A DNA stretch of 64,000 nucleotides, taken from NCBI GenBank assembly GCA_047495785.1, contig JBLDXI010000013.1, positions 310,001-374,000 of the forward strand, in the 5' to 3' direction. The notes under the pieces were generated by a model, which was given only the letters and a program-made list of their open reading frames with translations, searched no databases and had not been told where the DNA came from. Positions 1-15,200 of the stretch are shown piece by piece. The DNA comes from Lepidodermella squamata. Its lineage: Eukaryota > Gastrotricha. A program made the translations under genes and the position numbers. The stretch's first letter is position 1; each line of letters opens with the position of its first letter.

Positions 1-275
1 GGTTTAATGCTTACAGAGGTCATCCCGCAATGCTCAATTTACATTCTCAAAATTACAAGATACCTGTCTCAGTTTACATTAGGTGGTTTCATATGTTAAA
101 TTCGTAAAGGTAATTGACTCTCGGCTACTTCGCTCATTAATCGACTCAGTAGTTTATTTTGATGTTGCTATAAATTCTAAAACTAAACCTGTCTAAATGT
201 TTTTAATCTTAAGGTTTCGGTATTAATAATTGAATACCACGTTGTTCGCAGTTCATTGATTTATACCATCCAGTC

Positions 276-1616
276 ATGCAACCATCGAGCCTTACCCATC
301 TAACCATCGGATTCTCTATGATCATAGCTTCTGCAGTATCACAAGGTAGTTTTGATTGTTATATAGCGCCTCAATCATGACATTTTTTATTGCTTTAGGT
401 TTCAAATGCCCGGGATGTAAGTTTATAATAGTTTAAAAATGGAATCTTGACTTTACTGAATCTATTACTTGTAGCCAACTTCAGACTTTTTGAACTCCAT
501 TCGGATCTCGACAAACATTGGGCCGGAAAGTACGGTGAAGCTGAAAAGATGTGCGGCAAATCCGGACACAAACTTGCTCAAGATGGCGCGTGTTTGAAGC
601 AATACTTTTTGTCGAACGCAAATATATCAGAGGCATGGATCGATAAGAGCTTGAAACCGAATGACGCTAATCCGTTAGTTATCATTTTATGGATTCTGAA
701 TTATAATTTTCTACACCACGGTATTTATTCTCTGGACAACATTACCCAAATGTTGTATTCAGACCGACGTTACAGAACTTTGATTTATCATTTACAATGG
801 ATCGAATTGTTAAGTTATTAGGGGTTGAGGGTAAATATCGTGGTGTCTTTAAAATAGCCTTGTTTGCATCTTCATTTCTTATATTTCGACATTTTCGCTT
901 CCAGATGTGCGACCTGGTCTCGAGACAAGGGGGCTGTGGCTGTGTCGTGTGATCTTTCGCAAAAGGCTCTTTGTCAAGGATTGGCAGTTGATGACCATCC
1001 GAAATCTTATCCGGTTTGTGATCATTCAACTCTAATCTCTATCTACTCTGCTTTCTGACATTTCTAATAGAATGGTCCTTTTCCATACACGCAAGTATTT
1101 GTAAGTTTGCTTACGTACCTTCATCTTATTTCTGCTACTTCGCGTTTCTACTGTGGCATTTCGTTCTATTTGCTATTGATTTGCGAGTATTGTGATCAGA
1201 CTGTAATCTGGTGACTTTTTTCAGGGTGCAACCACCTCTGCCCCATCAACTCCGCCGGCAGTTGACGCTTATTACGTTGTATGCGGGGTCCTTGGAGTCG
1301 TTCTGATTTCCATCGTTATTGCAGCTGCTATCTGGAGATCAGGCTACGTCAACAACCGATATTCCTTCCGCCGACTGGTAATATATTGGCTCCATTGTTG
1401 CTTTAAAATAACTTTTTGCTGTATAAAGCCCGCTGGAGCCGCTGCTGCAGCTTCATCATCGCAAAAGGCCGCCCCGAAAAGCCACACTGTTACCTCGCAG
1501 CTGGACTCAGAAATTCCAGTAGGCTACGTGGTAAGTAGACCCTCCTTAATCAATTCTCTTATTTTCGGTATTTATGTTCACAGAAGGCTTCGGTCACCAA
1601 GGAGACTATCGCATGA
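276..1616 (+). CDS. C-type-lectin-like type I membrane protein
   Basis: Eight-exon model: 276-345, 399-416, 475-673, 905-1013, 1071-1100, 1225-1377, 1429-1530, 1584-1616. All junctions are GT-AG and in phase, giving 237 aa. The ATG at 276 opens a plausible signal peptide of about 23 residues (hydrophobic core TIGFSMIIASAVS), then the mature start FKCPGSNFRLFE. Residues about 24-130 look like a C-type-lectin fold: the helix pattern AEKMCGKSGHKLA, a WIDKSL strand, then C-TW, VSC and LCQ near the end. No EPN/QPD or WND calcium-sugar motif is visible, so sugar binding is doubtful. A Thr/Ser/Pro stalk precedes one membrane span (about VVCGVLGVVLISIVIAAAIW), followed by a short Ala/Ser/Lys-rich cytoplasmic tail of about 55 residues. 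The likely role is a small surface recognition or adhesion receptor; the ligand is unknown. The fold call is by eye, the splicing model is firmer. Confidence 0.68.
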
Positions 1617-3436
1617 GGCTGCACGATAATCGCCTTATTGTGCCCATCTTTTACACTTATCGTTAATGTGGTAGCTCTATTTTAACTGATGGGTTGATGT
1701 GCGTATACGCATGTTGGAAAATCTCGCTCATAAATGATCCTGAATCGTCCCGCGGTTTATTTTGTGTGAATCCTGTTTGTTGGTGGTTTTACTCGTTTGC
1801 CGGAGACTGAAAATTTGTTATTTTCATCAACTGGCTCGTTTCTCGCGTGCGTTTTCCTTGTGATATTGCCTGTCTTGTTAACTGTCGGACTTTTTCGCCT
1901 ATATTTTTTATAACGCTGCGAGTCCACAAGGCCCGTAGTTGGAAGAAATTAATAATGCACTAGTCCTCAACTGCCGATAATAATCAAGTATTTGATGTAG
2001 TTTTTCATCAGAGAACAAGAAATTGCTGTCTAGTCGTGTGTTTTTTGCTAGTTTTATGCTCTTTTGAGTTGGAACAAACTTGGCAAATGCTAATTCTTGT
2101 CAATAATCTCCAAACTACATACCTTCTTATACATATATGGCGTCTATTTTGAAGTATTTAGCGTTTCAGATTGTTATGATTTTTGATGAAAATATTCTGG
2201 CGCTCGCTTTGTTTGCCATCTCGAGTAACGAATTTTCCGGCGTGTTTCTGTTTTAATTTTGTGGATTCTTAGTCGTGTTTGCGCATAGAAAAATCTCTGA
2301 ATTTCCTCATGTTGTTTATGCTGTCTATTTTCATTACTGCGAGTAATCCTGTTGCAAAATTTGCGCGGTGCCTCTGCGACAATCGATACGAATTTTCGCC
2401 GTTATTCCGTGTTCAACATTGTCGGATAAGCGATCGTTGCTGTCGAAGTATTTTTAATATCAAAACGTGGTTCATCTCGACCGTGTGCCTATATACGTAC
2501 GCCATCGTTTTTTTCTGAAGATGACCTATAAGAAGAGTTATTTACATGATAAGAAACGAATAATTATTTTATTTTGGAGAGATAGAAAATTCGCTACAAC
2601 TGTCATAATTTGTATAGAGATGAATTAAATGCTTCGAGAGGTTATATTTTGAGTCTCCAAAAATGCTTATTTCTACACCTGAGCCATGACAAATATATAT
2701 TGGTATCTTTTTAGTTATCTTTCTCATTCTTCACCTTATGACAAATCTGAGGCTCTGGTTGCGTGTTTATGTATTTTTTCAAGTTTGTGATGACTCAGCA
2801 ACCCATCTGTTGTAACTTGTACCTTCGGTGATTGTATGCTTGTTTGTCCCAGATATTTTCATGAAATGTCAAAATCATCGTAAATTTCTTTACGATCCAA
2901 CCTAGAGAAACTATATGTTAGCCGTGTTGTGACTGCCTTATGTTTATAATATATTATCAGATACGTATATTAAAAATAAAAAGTTCTGTTCAGAAGCTGT
3001 TCTTGACTTTTCCATTCTTACGACAAAAATCAATGAGTCCCGTCGATGGTTAAGGTTGCTTAGGCAATTGCCTCAGTTGAGATTCAAATCAGAGTGCAAT
3101 CTTATAGGTCCGCCTGTCATCAAGTGAGGCGCTACAAGGTAGATTTAGCCCTACATCTATAAGCTGAGTCTGGAAAATTACCCGGAACATGCTGAAGGCA
3201 GCGTAACAACGCCTCAAGTTGATGCTAATCGAATTGAACGCGGATTTGAGCTGTGACGATTTTTCGTAGGCTACACATACGACTTCGAATCGAATCGATC
3301 GCTACGATTTTTACGTAATTATTTCGCGAGAGATGTCCAACACGTAAAATGAATGAAAAGAAACACAATGCCACCGCTATCATTTTATTGCATGAAAAAT
3401 CAGCGATTGCATCTCACAAATGTAATCACAAAGAAA
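1617..3436. other. 3' UTR and intergenic DNA
   Basis: No convincing coding sequence. The stretch is T-rich with many stops in all frames. AATAAA at 2975-2980 could end the lectin-like gene with a long 3' UTR, but an earlier site cannot be excluded. A 79-codon open frame at 2279-2518 has no family resemblance and no splice context. Confidence 0.5.
3384..3389 (-). terminator. Polyadenylation signal of SF3B3
   Basis: TTTATT on the plus strand is AATAAA on the gene strand, 48 nt after the stop codon. Confidence 0.6.
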
Positions 3437-6400
3437 TTAAAAACCGTAACGGGTGCGCATGTCTTCTAGCTTTTTGGAAATTTCAGACGGGCGCTTTTCA
3501 AGCTCCTCGGCGATTGAGCGTTGCTTAGTCGATTCGAGTTGAGCATATATCTCGCAGAGGTCTCCGTCTATCACGTTGCGCACCGGGGCGTAATATGAGC
3601 GAAAGGAGAGATGATCGCGGCCGGCCAGCGAAGACATCTCTTGACGCAGATGCAGCTCGAGGTGTTTGAAAAACTCGTGATCCTCTTTTGACGCGAATGG
3701 CACCAGCATGCCGATAGAACCGCCCAGGGTAGTATACAACAGCGATTCAACGCCGCCGGCAACGAGCGTCGCCCTCTGAAAACTTGTCACGATATCACCG
3801 ACGTAAAAATGAGCAATGGCGTCAGCTTTCTGCCACGCGCCATTCAAACAGCCTCGGTCCCAAAGAGCCCGAGCTCCCGAAGGATCATCCTCGGGCGAGT
3901 CATTGACGCCAGACGGCAGCCGTAGCACGAAAACGTTCCCAAACTTGTCTGCACCAGCAACTGTGTCGTGGTCGAGTAGGCACGCCGCCGTTATCCACCG
4001 AGGCAGGGTGTCGTCTGCGAACAGAACTAATTGGTTGTCCATGCGGCGGTACGATAGCCAGTGCAGTGACTCTTGCACATCGCCAACTATGATTCTCAAC
4101 CCGCTAGTCTGAATGGAAACGATCAGATTCGGTAACCGGCGACACTCTGCCTTGCGCAGCAGCTTTTTCCGACCCAATTCGTAAATTCGCAGCAAATTTC
4201 CAACGCCCGCAAGTAGCTTGCCCTGAAACGGCGCCAAACAACCCGGAATGTCTTCGACGGGTGTCACGTGAAGCAGCTCGATGCGCTGCCCGCCATCGGC
4301 AAGCCGGAATGTGTGAAGGAAACCACCGCTGCCAGCACTGCGCGGGTTAAGGACAAAGTCGCGCACTGTTCCAACGATCGCGCAAAAACCATCGCCTCCG
4401 CTCAAATCCATGCCGCCGATTCCAACAGCCGTTGGGAAACGAATCATGGCTATTGACTGAGCGGCTTCATTCTGTTCAAAGTCATGTCTGTCGATAATTT
4501 GACCGGTGACTGGATTGACTAGAAGGACGCACGATGACCACATGCCATTGCCGGCGCGTGGCGGTGTAAAAACGTCGTCGGGCAGTTGTTCCGCTAAAAA
4601 TTGAGCGGCGAGCTCAGATGCCATCGCTCGGTCTGATTCAGCAGCCGCCTCAACCATCTCCCGAGCCATTTGTTGTTTTCGTTGTTTGCGCACTGGTTCG
4701 GTGAAGGCCTGGTGGTCTGTACATATGATGACGAGATTGCCGGATACAGGGTGAACGACGAATCGTCGAGGCGTCATCGGCAGCGGGTGGCTAATTTGGT
4801 TGAAAACGGCGCCGCCCAATTTTTCAAGAGCCAGAATGCGCAGCGTATTCGCGGCTATGCATACAATGCCCTCGGGGCACTGTTCTGACGTGAAACCACT
4901 CGCGTAATCGATTGCTTCGTAGCACAGCGGCGAAACATGGAAGCGCGAGGCGTACCAGTAGCACAGCGTGGGCCGACTGCTGACAGCCAGCATAGCCGGT
5001 GCGCCCGCCTGGATTGCGATGCCGAACAGGCGAACGGGCCTCGTGCCGAGATATCGAGTACGTGTATCCGATAAATTACCGGAAACTCTGTCCAGACGAG
5101 TCCGCAGCAGCACACCATTAGTAAGACCAGTAAACAAGTAAAGACCGCCGGCAGTTTCACGTGAATCATCGGCAGGTCCCATTTCAGCAATCGACACCAT
5201 TTCAGGAGCAGCTGGGAGGGCCTGGGTACTCAGAGGCGTCAGGCAATCGTTCTGATCCAGTGAAACAATGCGAACAGTTTGATCAGCTAATCCAACCGCC
5301 AGGAATGGGAAGCGCTGCTCACCCGGAGGAACGCGGCCGAGAGCCATGCAAACCACGTCACGCTGCATTTGCCTGCGCTCTGTGTATTCGTTCAACTGTC
5401 CAGTCGGGTCCATTTCAAAGTAGACTAATTCACCGCCACCCAGAGCGATGACTACCTGGCGCTGATTAACAGCGCAGCGCACGATTTGTCGACGGCCAGG
5501 CGTGCGCCATTCATTGACTCTTCGATCGGCGCGAATGTGGCGAATGCCATCAGGGTATACCTGGATGAGCGCATCGTCGCCAATTTGAGCGGCTGCCAAC
5601 GTGGGGGCTGTTCCGAGGAAACCTGAATCCGTGACTTCTTCGACGGTTTCACCGACGGAGAGGACCAAGGTGGCGTTAACGAAGGACACAATGATATATG
5701 CATCAAAATCAGCAGATGCTGAACGGCGAACTGTCCACACAGCACTTGGATTGCCTGGAAGCTCAGAAACGGCCATTTCAGTCACTTCGAGGCCATGCCG
5801 CAGAACTTTCAAGCTGGATCGGGCAGAGCGACCCACAAGGGCGTACAAATGTAGCTGCTCTTCCATACCCCCTGTTACTGAAGCGTGTTCCGACAACTGA
5901 CAATTCAGAATAGGCGAAAGACTGTCGACCTCATCGACAAGAACCAAATTTTTCAGAGGCCGTGGAGCGTAGAAGAATGTCTCGCCTTCTTCCAAGGCGA
6001 GAGAGCTAGAGAATTCCGGCTCTGAATCATCATCGCCAAGATGAGCAATCTGATAGAGGTAGCTAAATAACAATGTATGTTGAAGAATTTACGAATACTG
6101 CCAATTCAACTCACTGGTTGCCGAATTCGGCTGCGACGAACAGGAAACCTGTCTTTAAAACACACATGCTGGTTGCGACAGGAAGAGTGTCGAAGTACTT
6201 GACGCGCATTTCTCGAACCATATCTTCATCAAGAACAAGAGTCACTTTGAAGACATCTCCTTGTTCAGTTTGTAGCAAGAAGAAAAACATAGTCTATATA
6301 ATCGAAATTACGAATGAAAATTAGAAGCAAGTAGGAGGCAGTAAATACCTTAGTCTTGTGAGATGCGGAACATACGAACATCATTCCACGCTCCGGATCG

Positions 6401-7340
6401 TCCAAATCATTCTAAATATCAACAGATTGCAGAAATGTAGGAATTCGTGGCTAGACTCACCCGTCGCCGTGGAATGGGAATCTTAATGTCGGGTTGGTCA
6501 CCCAAATTCTTGTACACCAAGAAGTTTTCAGCGCATAGCAAGAGACCGCTTGGGCCATCAGATCCACCGGGAACTGGAATCAACATATTTGCTTTGACGT
6601 CCAGGGGTTCAGAAAATTTACGAACAACGTGATTGAGACCAAGGTCCAACTCGTAATAAGTAAGGGATTGTTTGACGTTACGGGCAGTTTCTCCGGTAGT
6701 GTCTTGATCAACTTCTTCATAATCGATTTCCAAACAAGCGAAAATCGGATTGTCGAATCCAACATCCAGGCCAATGACGTGAAAGAGAATCGTGTTTGAC
6801 CGATGAGCTTCAAGAGGTGAGCTGATCGTAAGGCGAGCTTGACTATCGCGGTTGAAAATATAGACAAACTTCGATTTCTCTAATGCACAGATCATCACAG
6901 CTCTGCCCTTGGGATCCATGGCTAAATATTGGCCTGGAACGATCCGACGACATCCACTCCGGCCAAATGTTTCCAAGTGCACTCTGTCGAATTGGTTTTT
7001 CTTTGTGTCATACTCGAGCACCGATATTCTGCCAGCATCTGAGGCGACTACGAGGTAATCTTTGCTTCCACCGACCAACCTGCCAAATATATATTGAAAG
7101 ACTTGAACAGCAAATTGATCAATTAATAGCAAACCTGAACGGATAAATGGCCCTAATATTTGCAAAACAGTCGGCAACTACAAGCGATAGCAATCGCCCA
7201 GTTGTAGGATGAATTTTCAGCAGCTCAATAAAACGACCACGACATACTGCTATTTCTTGCTGACGGCCGCCGGCAAAATTTCCGTGGGCCGCCATTTGAA
7301 TGGCAGTAGGTCGATGAAGAGACAAATTATATAAAAACAT
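3437..7340 (-). CDS. SF3B3: Splicing factor 3B subunit 3 (SF3b130/SAP130)
   Basis: Five exons read on the minus strand: 7340-7135, 7079-6461, 6411-6349, 6293-6115, 6062-3437, giving 1230 aa (human protein about 1217). The start [10 protein letters not shown] and the end [12 protein letters not shown] match the family, and resemblance runs throughout, for example [12 protein letters not shown]-like and [13 protein letters not shown] segments. The protein is built from WD40-like beta-propellers of the DDB1/CPSF160 type (MMS1-N and CPSF_A regions) with no catalytic residues. In SF3b it scaffolds the U2 snRNP around SF3B1 and PHF5A during branch-point recognition in the nucleus. The last exon alone encodes about 874 residues while the first four are small. 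An in-frame TTG/ATG extension upstream adds only five residues; I chose the ATG giving the conserved MFLYN start. A polyadenylation signal (AATAAA on the minus strand) lies at 3389-3384, about 50 nt past the stop. Confidence 0.97.
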
Positions 7341-9770
7341 CTCCTGTCTGAACAAAAATCACGAAGTTAAAACTGTTGAGGCTACCTAATGCCAGCTCGA
7401 CAAACTAACTCGACAACGACAAAAGCAATATTTCATTGTAGATTTTTTTTTCTTGGCCCACCAAAACGCGTTGAATCGGCTCTACAATTTCATAATGGGC
7501 TTATCTATTCATCAATCCGCTAACAAAATCAGATCAAAGCTCAAAGCTATGTAAGCTGTGTACTTATTATCAAGTAGTGCTCGTGGAATAGTGGATTAAT
7601 GGATTAATATGGTACAAAAGCTGAATAATAGTTAACTGTCATTAAAGAAAAAATCATTAAGCATGTTGAATTTGAATCGATCTCAGGTAACGATACCCAA
7701 GATGCCCCGTCGAGAAATCGGTGAATGTGCTTACTGTAAAAACAGAAATTTCTGCGAGGACTTTATTTCTGCGAATGGCCAATTTTTCAGGTAGTTTTAA
7801 TTTCTGCGGACAAAATTTTTGCGAATGGAAAAACTGAGCTTTTTTCGGAGAATTCTGATCGCTTCCGGAGGGTTAAAAGTTAAGGTTAGGGTTATGTTGG
7901 GGGTGGGTTGCCCTCTGAGAGTGAGCCCTCTTGGCACTTCTACACACGAAATTGGAAGAGGATCGGCAACTGACGTTCATAACGTTTAGCTGTTCTTAGC
8001 GTAACGCTATTGACTATTGGTCCGGGTCAACTTTCAAAACCCAAACCAGCAAAAAGAACAGGTCTAACCCTAAGATGACTCGTGAATATTTTTGGCTTTG
8101 AGAGATAGAAAGGTAACTGACATATTGTAATTTGATGGCGAAGCTATTTTCAAAAAGGATTTCCCCGGTGCTCTCGCCCCTATCAATAGTTTTGAACTCA
8201 ACGAGCCATGCGCGAGAAGCGTCTGCCGAAGGATGAACTCTTATACCAGGAAGGCTGCAAATCAACATTGAGCAAAATCCCTGAGCTTGAATCCGTCGTT
8301 TTTTTTCATTTACCGCGAGGTTCACTTGTAGAGATGTAAACTACGCCCGCCGAGCCTCGAGAAAATTTTCACTAGAAATTTCGTTTTTCCAACGACAGTT
8401 TGAGCACAAATTCTTCTACGAACCCGGGCTTCGAACCCGTGCATCACTAAAACCCCACTAAAACCTATACTAGTTGCAGTGGCGGAGATAAGAGGTTGTT
8501 CGGGGGATGCAAGCGACCGTAAATTACCGTAAGCCGTAACCCCAAAAATGGACCTTTTTAGCCCCTCTTTAGGCTTTAGGCAAAGAAAGCGCCAAAAGGC
8601 TTTCCGAAAAGCCCACAAGTAGGTAAAGCCGAGTACTGCTATGTGTCTGCTATATTCGGTTGGCTCACATGACAATAATGATGACAAGGCGTTTTTGTGG
8701 CGATGAAAAACTACGAAAAATCGAAAAAAACAAACACGAGCTGGAGACTTTATTTAAAGTTCCCTGGGGTTTTGAAAAATGAAGTTGTGACCCCCTTACT
8801 CAGACTATTTTCCCACCTCGTGCTAGCTTAGCTTATCCGACTTATTTCCGCCACTGGCTAGTTACCTGTTACCTAGGAACCGGGCCACTTTGCTCATTAA
8901 ATCTGTGAAATTTTATCCTCTAGGCCATGCTAATTGCTCTACATACCATGGAAAATGGCTAAGGGGCCCAACCCGGCTAGGTAGCCTGTATTCCCTTGCT
9001 TCATATGAAGGGGCATGCAAACTTTCACGAGCCTGAGCGATTATTGCTTCGTTTTAAGCGAATTCTGAAGAATTAGTGGGACTTAAATTCTGCGAATTTA
9101 ATTTTTGCGAGTCAAAATTTTCTCGCAGATTCGCAAAAATTAAGTCCTCGCAGAAATTTCTGTTTTTACAGTATTTACGATCACTAATCCTTAGTTCGGC
9201 GAGCGGTGAGATAATCAGACCTCCGAAACATCACGTCGAAATATGAACTTTTGATAAAAAGGACTGCGTTGTAGCACAGATCGATGTATCTTTTCAGCTA
9301 AGTAGAGGTACGACTCTCGGGGGTCGGGGGCCGCACCTCAGCAGGTTTGGTTATCCGCTCAAATGGCGCGGATCATATGGATTTTTAAATTATTTTTAAA
9401 CAAATTTTTCAATTTGATTAGCGTATATAAACGATTGCCGGATGTAACAGTATGATCCTGATAAGCATTAAGCTAAATAAGGGGAAAATATTAAACGTGA
9501 CGATTATTTGAAAGTCGCCATTCATTTCAAGCGAACAAGGCTCGGCGGAACTTCTCCCTTGAATGTGATGCTGCTGAGGAAAAAGCGGGTGTTTGTGGGC
9601 AAAAGAGTTTTCCGATTGTGAATTATGATCAAACACATGCATTTTAATTTCAATTTTCCGCTTTGGAAGTACTCTTTATCAAATTTTGGGTATCAAACCT
9701 TGCGGTATCAAATTCATGCCGTACTTCATTGCTCTAGATTTAAGTAAAAGACTGTCGAGTTGCTTTCGAA
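7341..9770. other. Intergenic DNA between SF3B3 and DDX39
   Basis: Divergent promoters must lie here, since SF3B3 and DDX39 are transcribed away from each other. Most of the stretch is a 1.4 kb inverted-repeat element (7734-9171). No gene is visible in the flanks 7341-7731 and 9174-9770, and no clear TATA box stands in front of either ATG. Confidence 0.6.
7734..9171. mobile_element. Non-autonomous TIR element with TA target duplication
   Basis: The first 30 bases, starting CTGTAAAAACAGAAATTTCT, recur perfectly as an inverted copy ending at 9171, and similarity continues for another 20-25 bases with some mismatches (TTTGCGAAT-type repeats). The element is flanked by TA at 7732-7733 and 9172-9173, as expected for a Tc1/mariner/pogo-type TA target duplication. 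No transposase frame is present in its 1.4 kb. On the minus strand around 8440-8415 there is a perfect RNA polymerase III B-box-like sequence (GGGTTCGAAGCCC), a T-arm with no complete tRNA around it. This looks like a non-autonomous (MITE-like) element that has trapped or evolved a tRNA-like piece. Confidence 0.75.
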
Positions 9771-11953
<2,183 letters not shown>

Positions 11954-12266
11954 GCAATGCCCTGGCGCAGCAAGAAGATGGTTCGATTTCACACTTACGG
12001 ATGGAGAACTATCACTAACTCGTTTCTGAATCTAGCTTAGGCATACTTCATTTGTAAATGTGTTCTAAAACTTCAATCGCGATTGTTTAATCGTTAGCAA
12101 AATGGGATTTCTCCTAAAAAGAGGAATGTTGTCTGTTTTAGCATTGTGAACGGCGAGCTTGTTTTTGAAAGGAGAAGATTTTTCGATCAACTCAGATCGT
12201 CATGTAAAAAACATCACAAGTCTCGCTAATGTGATCCTACAAATCAACTTGAACGCAATGTGAATC

Positions 12267-12272
12267 AATAAA
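12267..12272 (+). terminator. Polyadenylation signal of DDX39
   Basis: AATAAA about 315 nt after the DDX39 stop codon, the first canonical signal downstream. Confidence 0.5.
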
Positions 12273-15200
12273 AGCCTGTTTTTGAAAAGAGTTCTTTTTC
12301 AAAAGAGACGATGATTAGCCTCGCGCCATACTCTGAACATATTTCTTTGTTGTTCTATTGAATGGTGACACAAAGAATTAGCTCAGGGTAAAGAGCGATA
12401 GCTTTGAGAGTGGTAGAAATGTTCCATCAACAGTATGAAATCCGAGACTAACGTTCTCGTCAGCCAAGACCCGCTTAAGTATCGCTCAGCAGCTGGCTTT
12501 GCAACGTGGTCTAATCCTACTTACATGCTGGCCGGGTCGTAAAAACTAATATATTCTTGACATATCACCACCTGATATCGTTCGCGCTCTCCTAACAACT
12601 AAGCCGATTTTTTATTGCTTCAAACGCTGCGCGTAACGTGCCCAACGGCTCAACCGGTAGTGTTCAGGACTTTAAATAATGGAGCTATGCGCCGCCAAAT
12701 AAACGAGACAAATGTATGAAAATCATCGAAGATTTCTTGACTCAGCCAGGTTCGCAGTGGTAAGTAAAACGATCTGTGTTTCGAGTCGTAGAATATCTAC
12801 CTGAATGTACCTGAAACATGCGACACGTGAATTTCGCTGTCTGCTCTGCTGAGTCACCGGAATGAATATTTCTGCTGTTTTATTTGCCGATCAATTTAAA
12901 ATACTAACGTCGACTAATTTCAACATCAATAGTCATCAGTAACCTTCGTTTGAACATTTTTGAAACGTTAATAATCTTGGTAAGCATTGTTCACCGCTAT
13001 CCGGAGCTGATCAGATTGACACTTCATTCTGCCCGCATGCGAACAAACGATCAACGTTTGGTACACTGATTGTATCCTTTAATTCGGCTACCGTGTGACA
13101 TCTAGTAAACAGTGATAATTGTTTGCATTTCATCTACTCATCAGGATACTTGAGAGCAATCGATCACTGAAGCAATGCGATTTATTGTACAATTGCAGCA
13201 GTCTCGCAATTTCATCCTTGATCATGTGAATATTACAAGAATCCGATCAACATATAATCAGCAATTCGCTTTCACAGTGAGCTTCAAATTGTCATCTACT
13301 GTGATAAGAAAGTCTGAGCTTACTTATTACACAGATTGAGTTTCCATCATGAGGTCAGATGGGACGACATCTCTGTTGCAAATTAGAGAACCTTGATCAT
13401 CGATATTGAAGAATAGTGATGGGCAACTAGGTCTCTCTTAGTAACTATCGTATCACAAATTACCGAGTCTGTCTACCATGGTTTCAAGAACCCCATTTAC
13501 CACGACATCGCTCTGCGTCATAGAGTCAGGAATTACAATCATCTAGCAGTTATAGTTAGTTCATCCACGTATGTTGACAGCATTTCCCATCGTATTTTAT
13601 AAATCATCATTCGTCAATGATGTCACCATTCTGAATAACTGAGGCGCAGATCGTGAACGTAGGAGAGCTGAGGAGAAACTTGCGGTGTCCTCAGCAACGC
13701 AGTGAAACCAACAACCAACAACCAACATGAAACTAACAAGACTGCAAACACTGCTTTTATATTTCCTCTTCTCATGATGTATGCAACGAGCATTCAGCAT
13801 CAGTTGGGTTGATCGTCGCTAGCATCCGCGTACAGGCGTACGCAGACGGTGGCTTGAAGCTTGAATGGAATAACAATTTTATTATTCGCGCGCTTTAATT
13901 TCGTTGCTAAGAAAAAATATTTTTTAATATAATTATTATTACTTATTTTTAATATGGTTTATAATTTAAAATAAAATAAAGTTGAACAATGTTTTTCAAC
14001 TGCCAATAGGAATCGTAAACAAAATTCAAATGTGGCCAATGGCGGCCTCCTGTATAATGCGAAAGCCGCGTTGTACCGACGTTGGCACTGACCATGTTCA
14101 TGTACGTAAATTGATTATTCACCGTATATACAATGTGAACGATTTCTGCCCTCCATGTCTCTCTTTAACTGTCTTGTTTTAAATTGGTTGCAACTTCGTT
14201 TCCATTCACCTGGCTTCGTCCCAGTTATCTTCGGGTATTCCCGTTCTCGGTGTTACCAAATCACCTGTGACGAGCCACTAAGAAACCAAACCAAGTCACT
14301 AGAGTTTCTTTTACTAACACGCTTACATGGGATGTGTGCCAAACCAGCACGTGGGGTTTGGCGCCAAACTCGATTCTTATTGTTTGGTACTTTATTTTTT
14401 TCAGGATAATCTGAGCCTTGACTTGAAAGACATGAGTAGTGAGATGTTTTACACCTTCTGTAGCTAGAATCATCTTGCTGCTATGTCTTTCGGGCTGCGG
14501 TTCATCATTCATCAGCAATGCTATCTACTCTTTGTTATCGTTTTGATGCGGCGTTAAAATGGTGCGGCACGAGAGGTGGTGATGTGCTTATGATTTCAAC
14601 TAGGCCGTCATATCACAGCCTGCTTGTGTCCCACCATAGTCCGCAATGTTTGTATCATTGTTCTATTTTCAGATTCAAGTTATGGTTGGCCGTTCTGCGC
14701 AATCGCCTTTCTCCATTTATTTTGTGATGGATATTATTGTCTCGAGATCTTGTGAATAAAAGAATCGTTGCTTCCCCGTTCAGTGTTTTTGAGAAATTCG
14801 AGAGTTGAAGGGAAACAGATATCTAAAGGAAGTAGGAAGAGTGTTAGAAAGGGATGACCTCTGCTGTGTTAAGCTTGGAAGCTGTTCACATACAAGTTGC
14901 GATTTGCAGTTTACGCGTTGTGAGATAATTGTGACCACTGGGACACTGCCCGGCGAATCTAGCTGCTGCTCTGCTTGTGCTTGCTGCTGAGAGAGTTGTA
15001 GTGAGTGACTGGACGTCGTTATTGGTGAAACTGAGTGAAGGAAGCAAGGCGCCTGTAGTTCGTCGTACAACACCCATACCTGCAAACTGGGGGTAGGATG
15101 ACGGGAAGGATAACGCCATGTACTGGTAAACCTAGGCTTATTTCAATAATAGGTATAGTAAATACATGAGTAACAGGAGAGTTCAACCTGATAAATGGTC

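Noticed and set aside
2279-2518. 79-codon plus-strand frame with hydrophobic start
   Set aside because: Random-looking composition in a likely 3' UTR; no splice or family support.
8415-8490. A tRNA gene on the minus strand
   Set aside because: Only the T-arm/B-box is good; D-arm and acceptor stem are missing.
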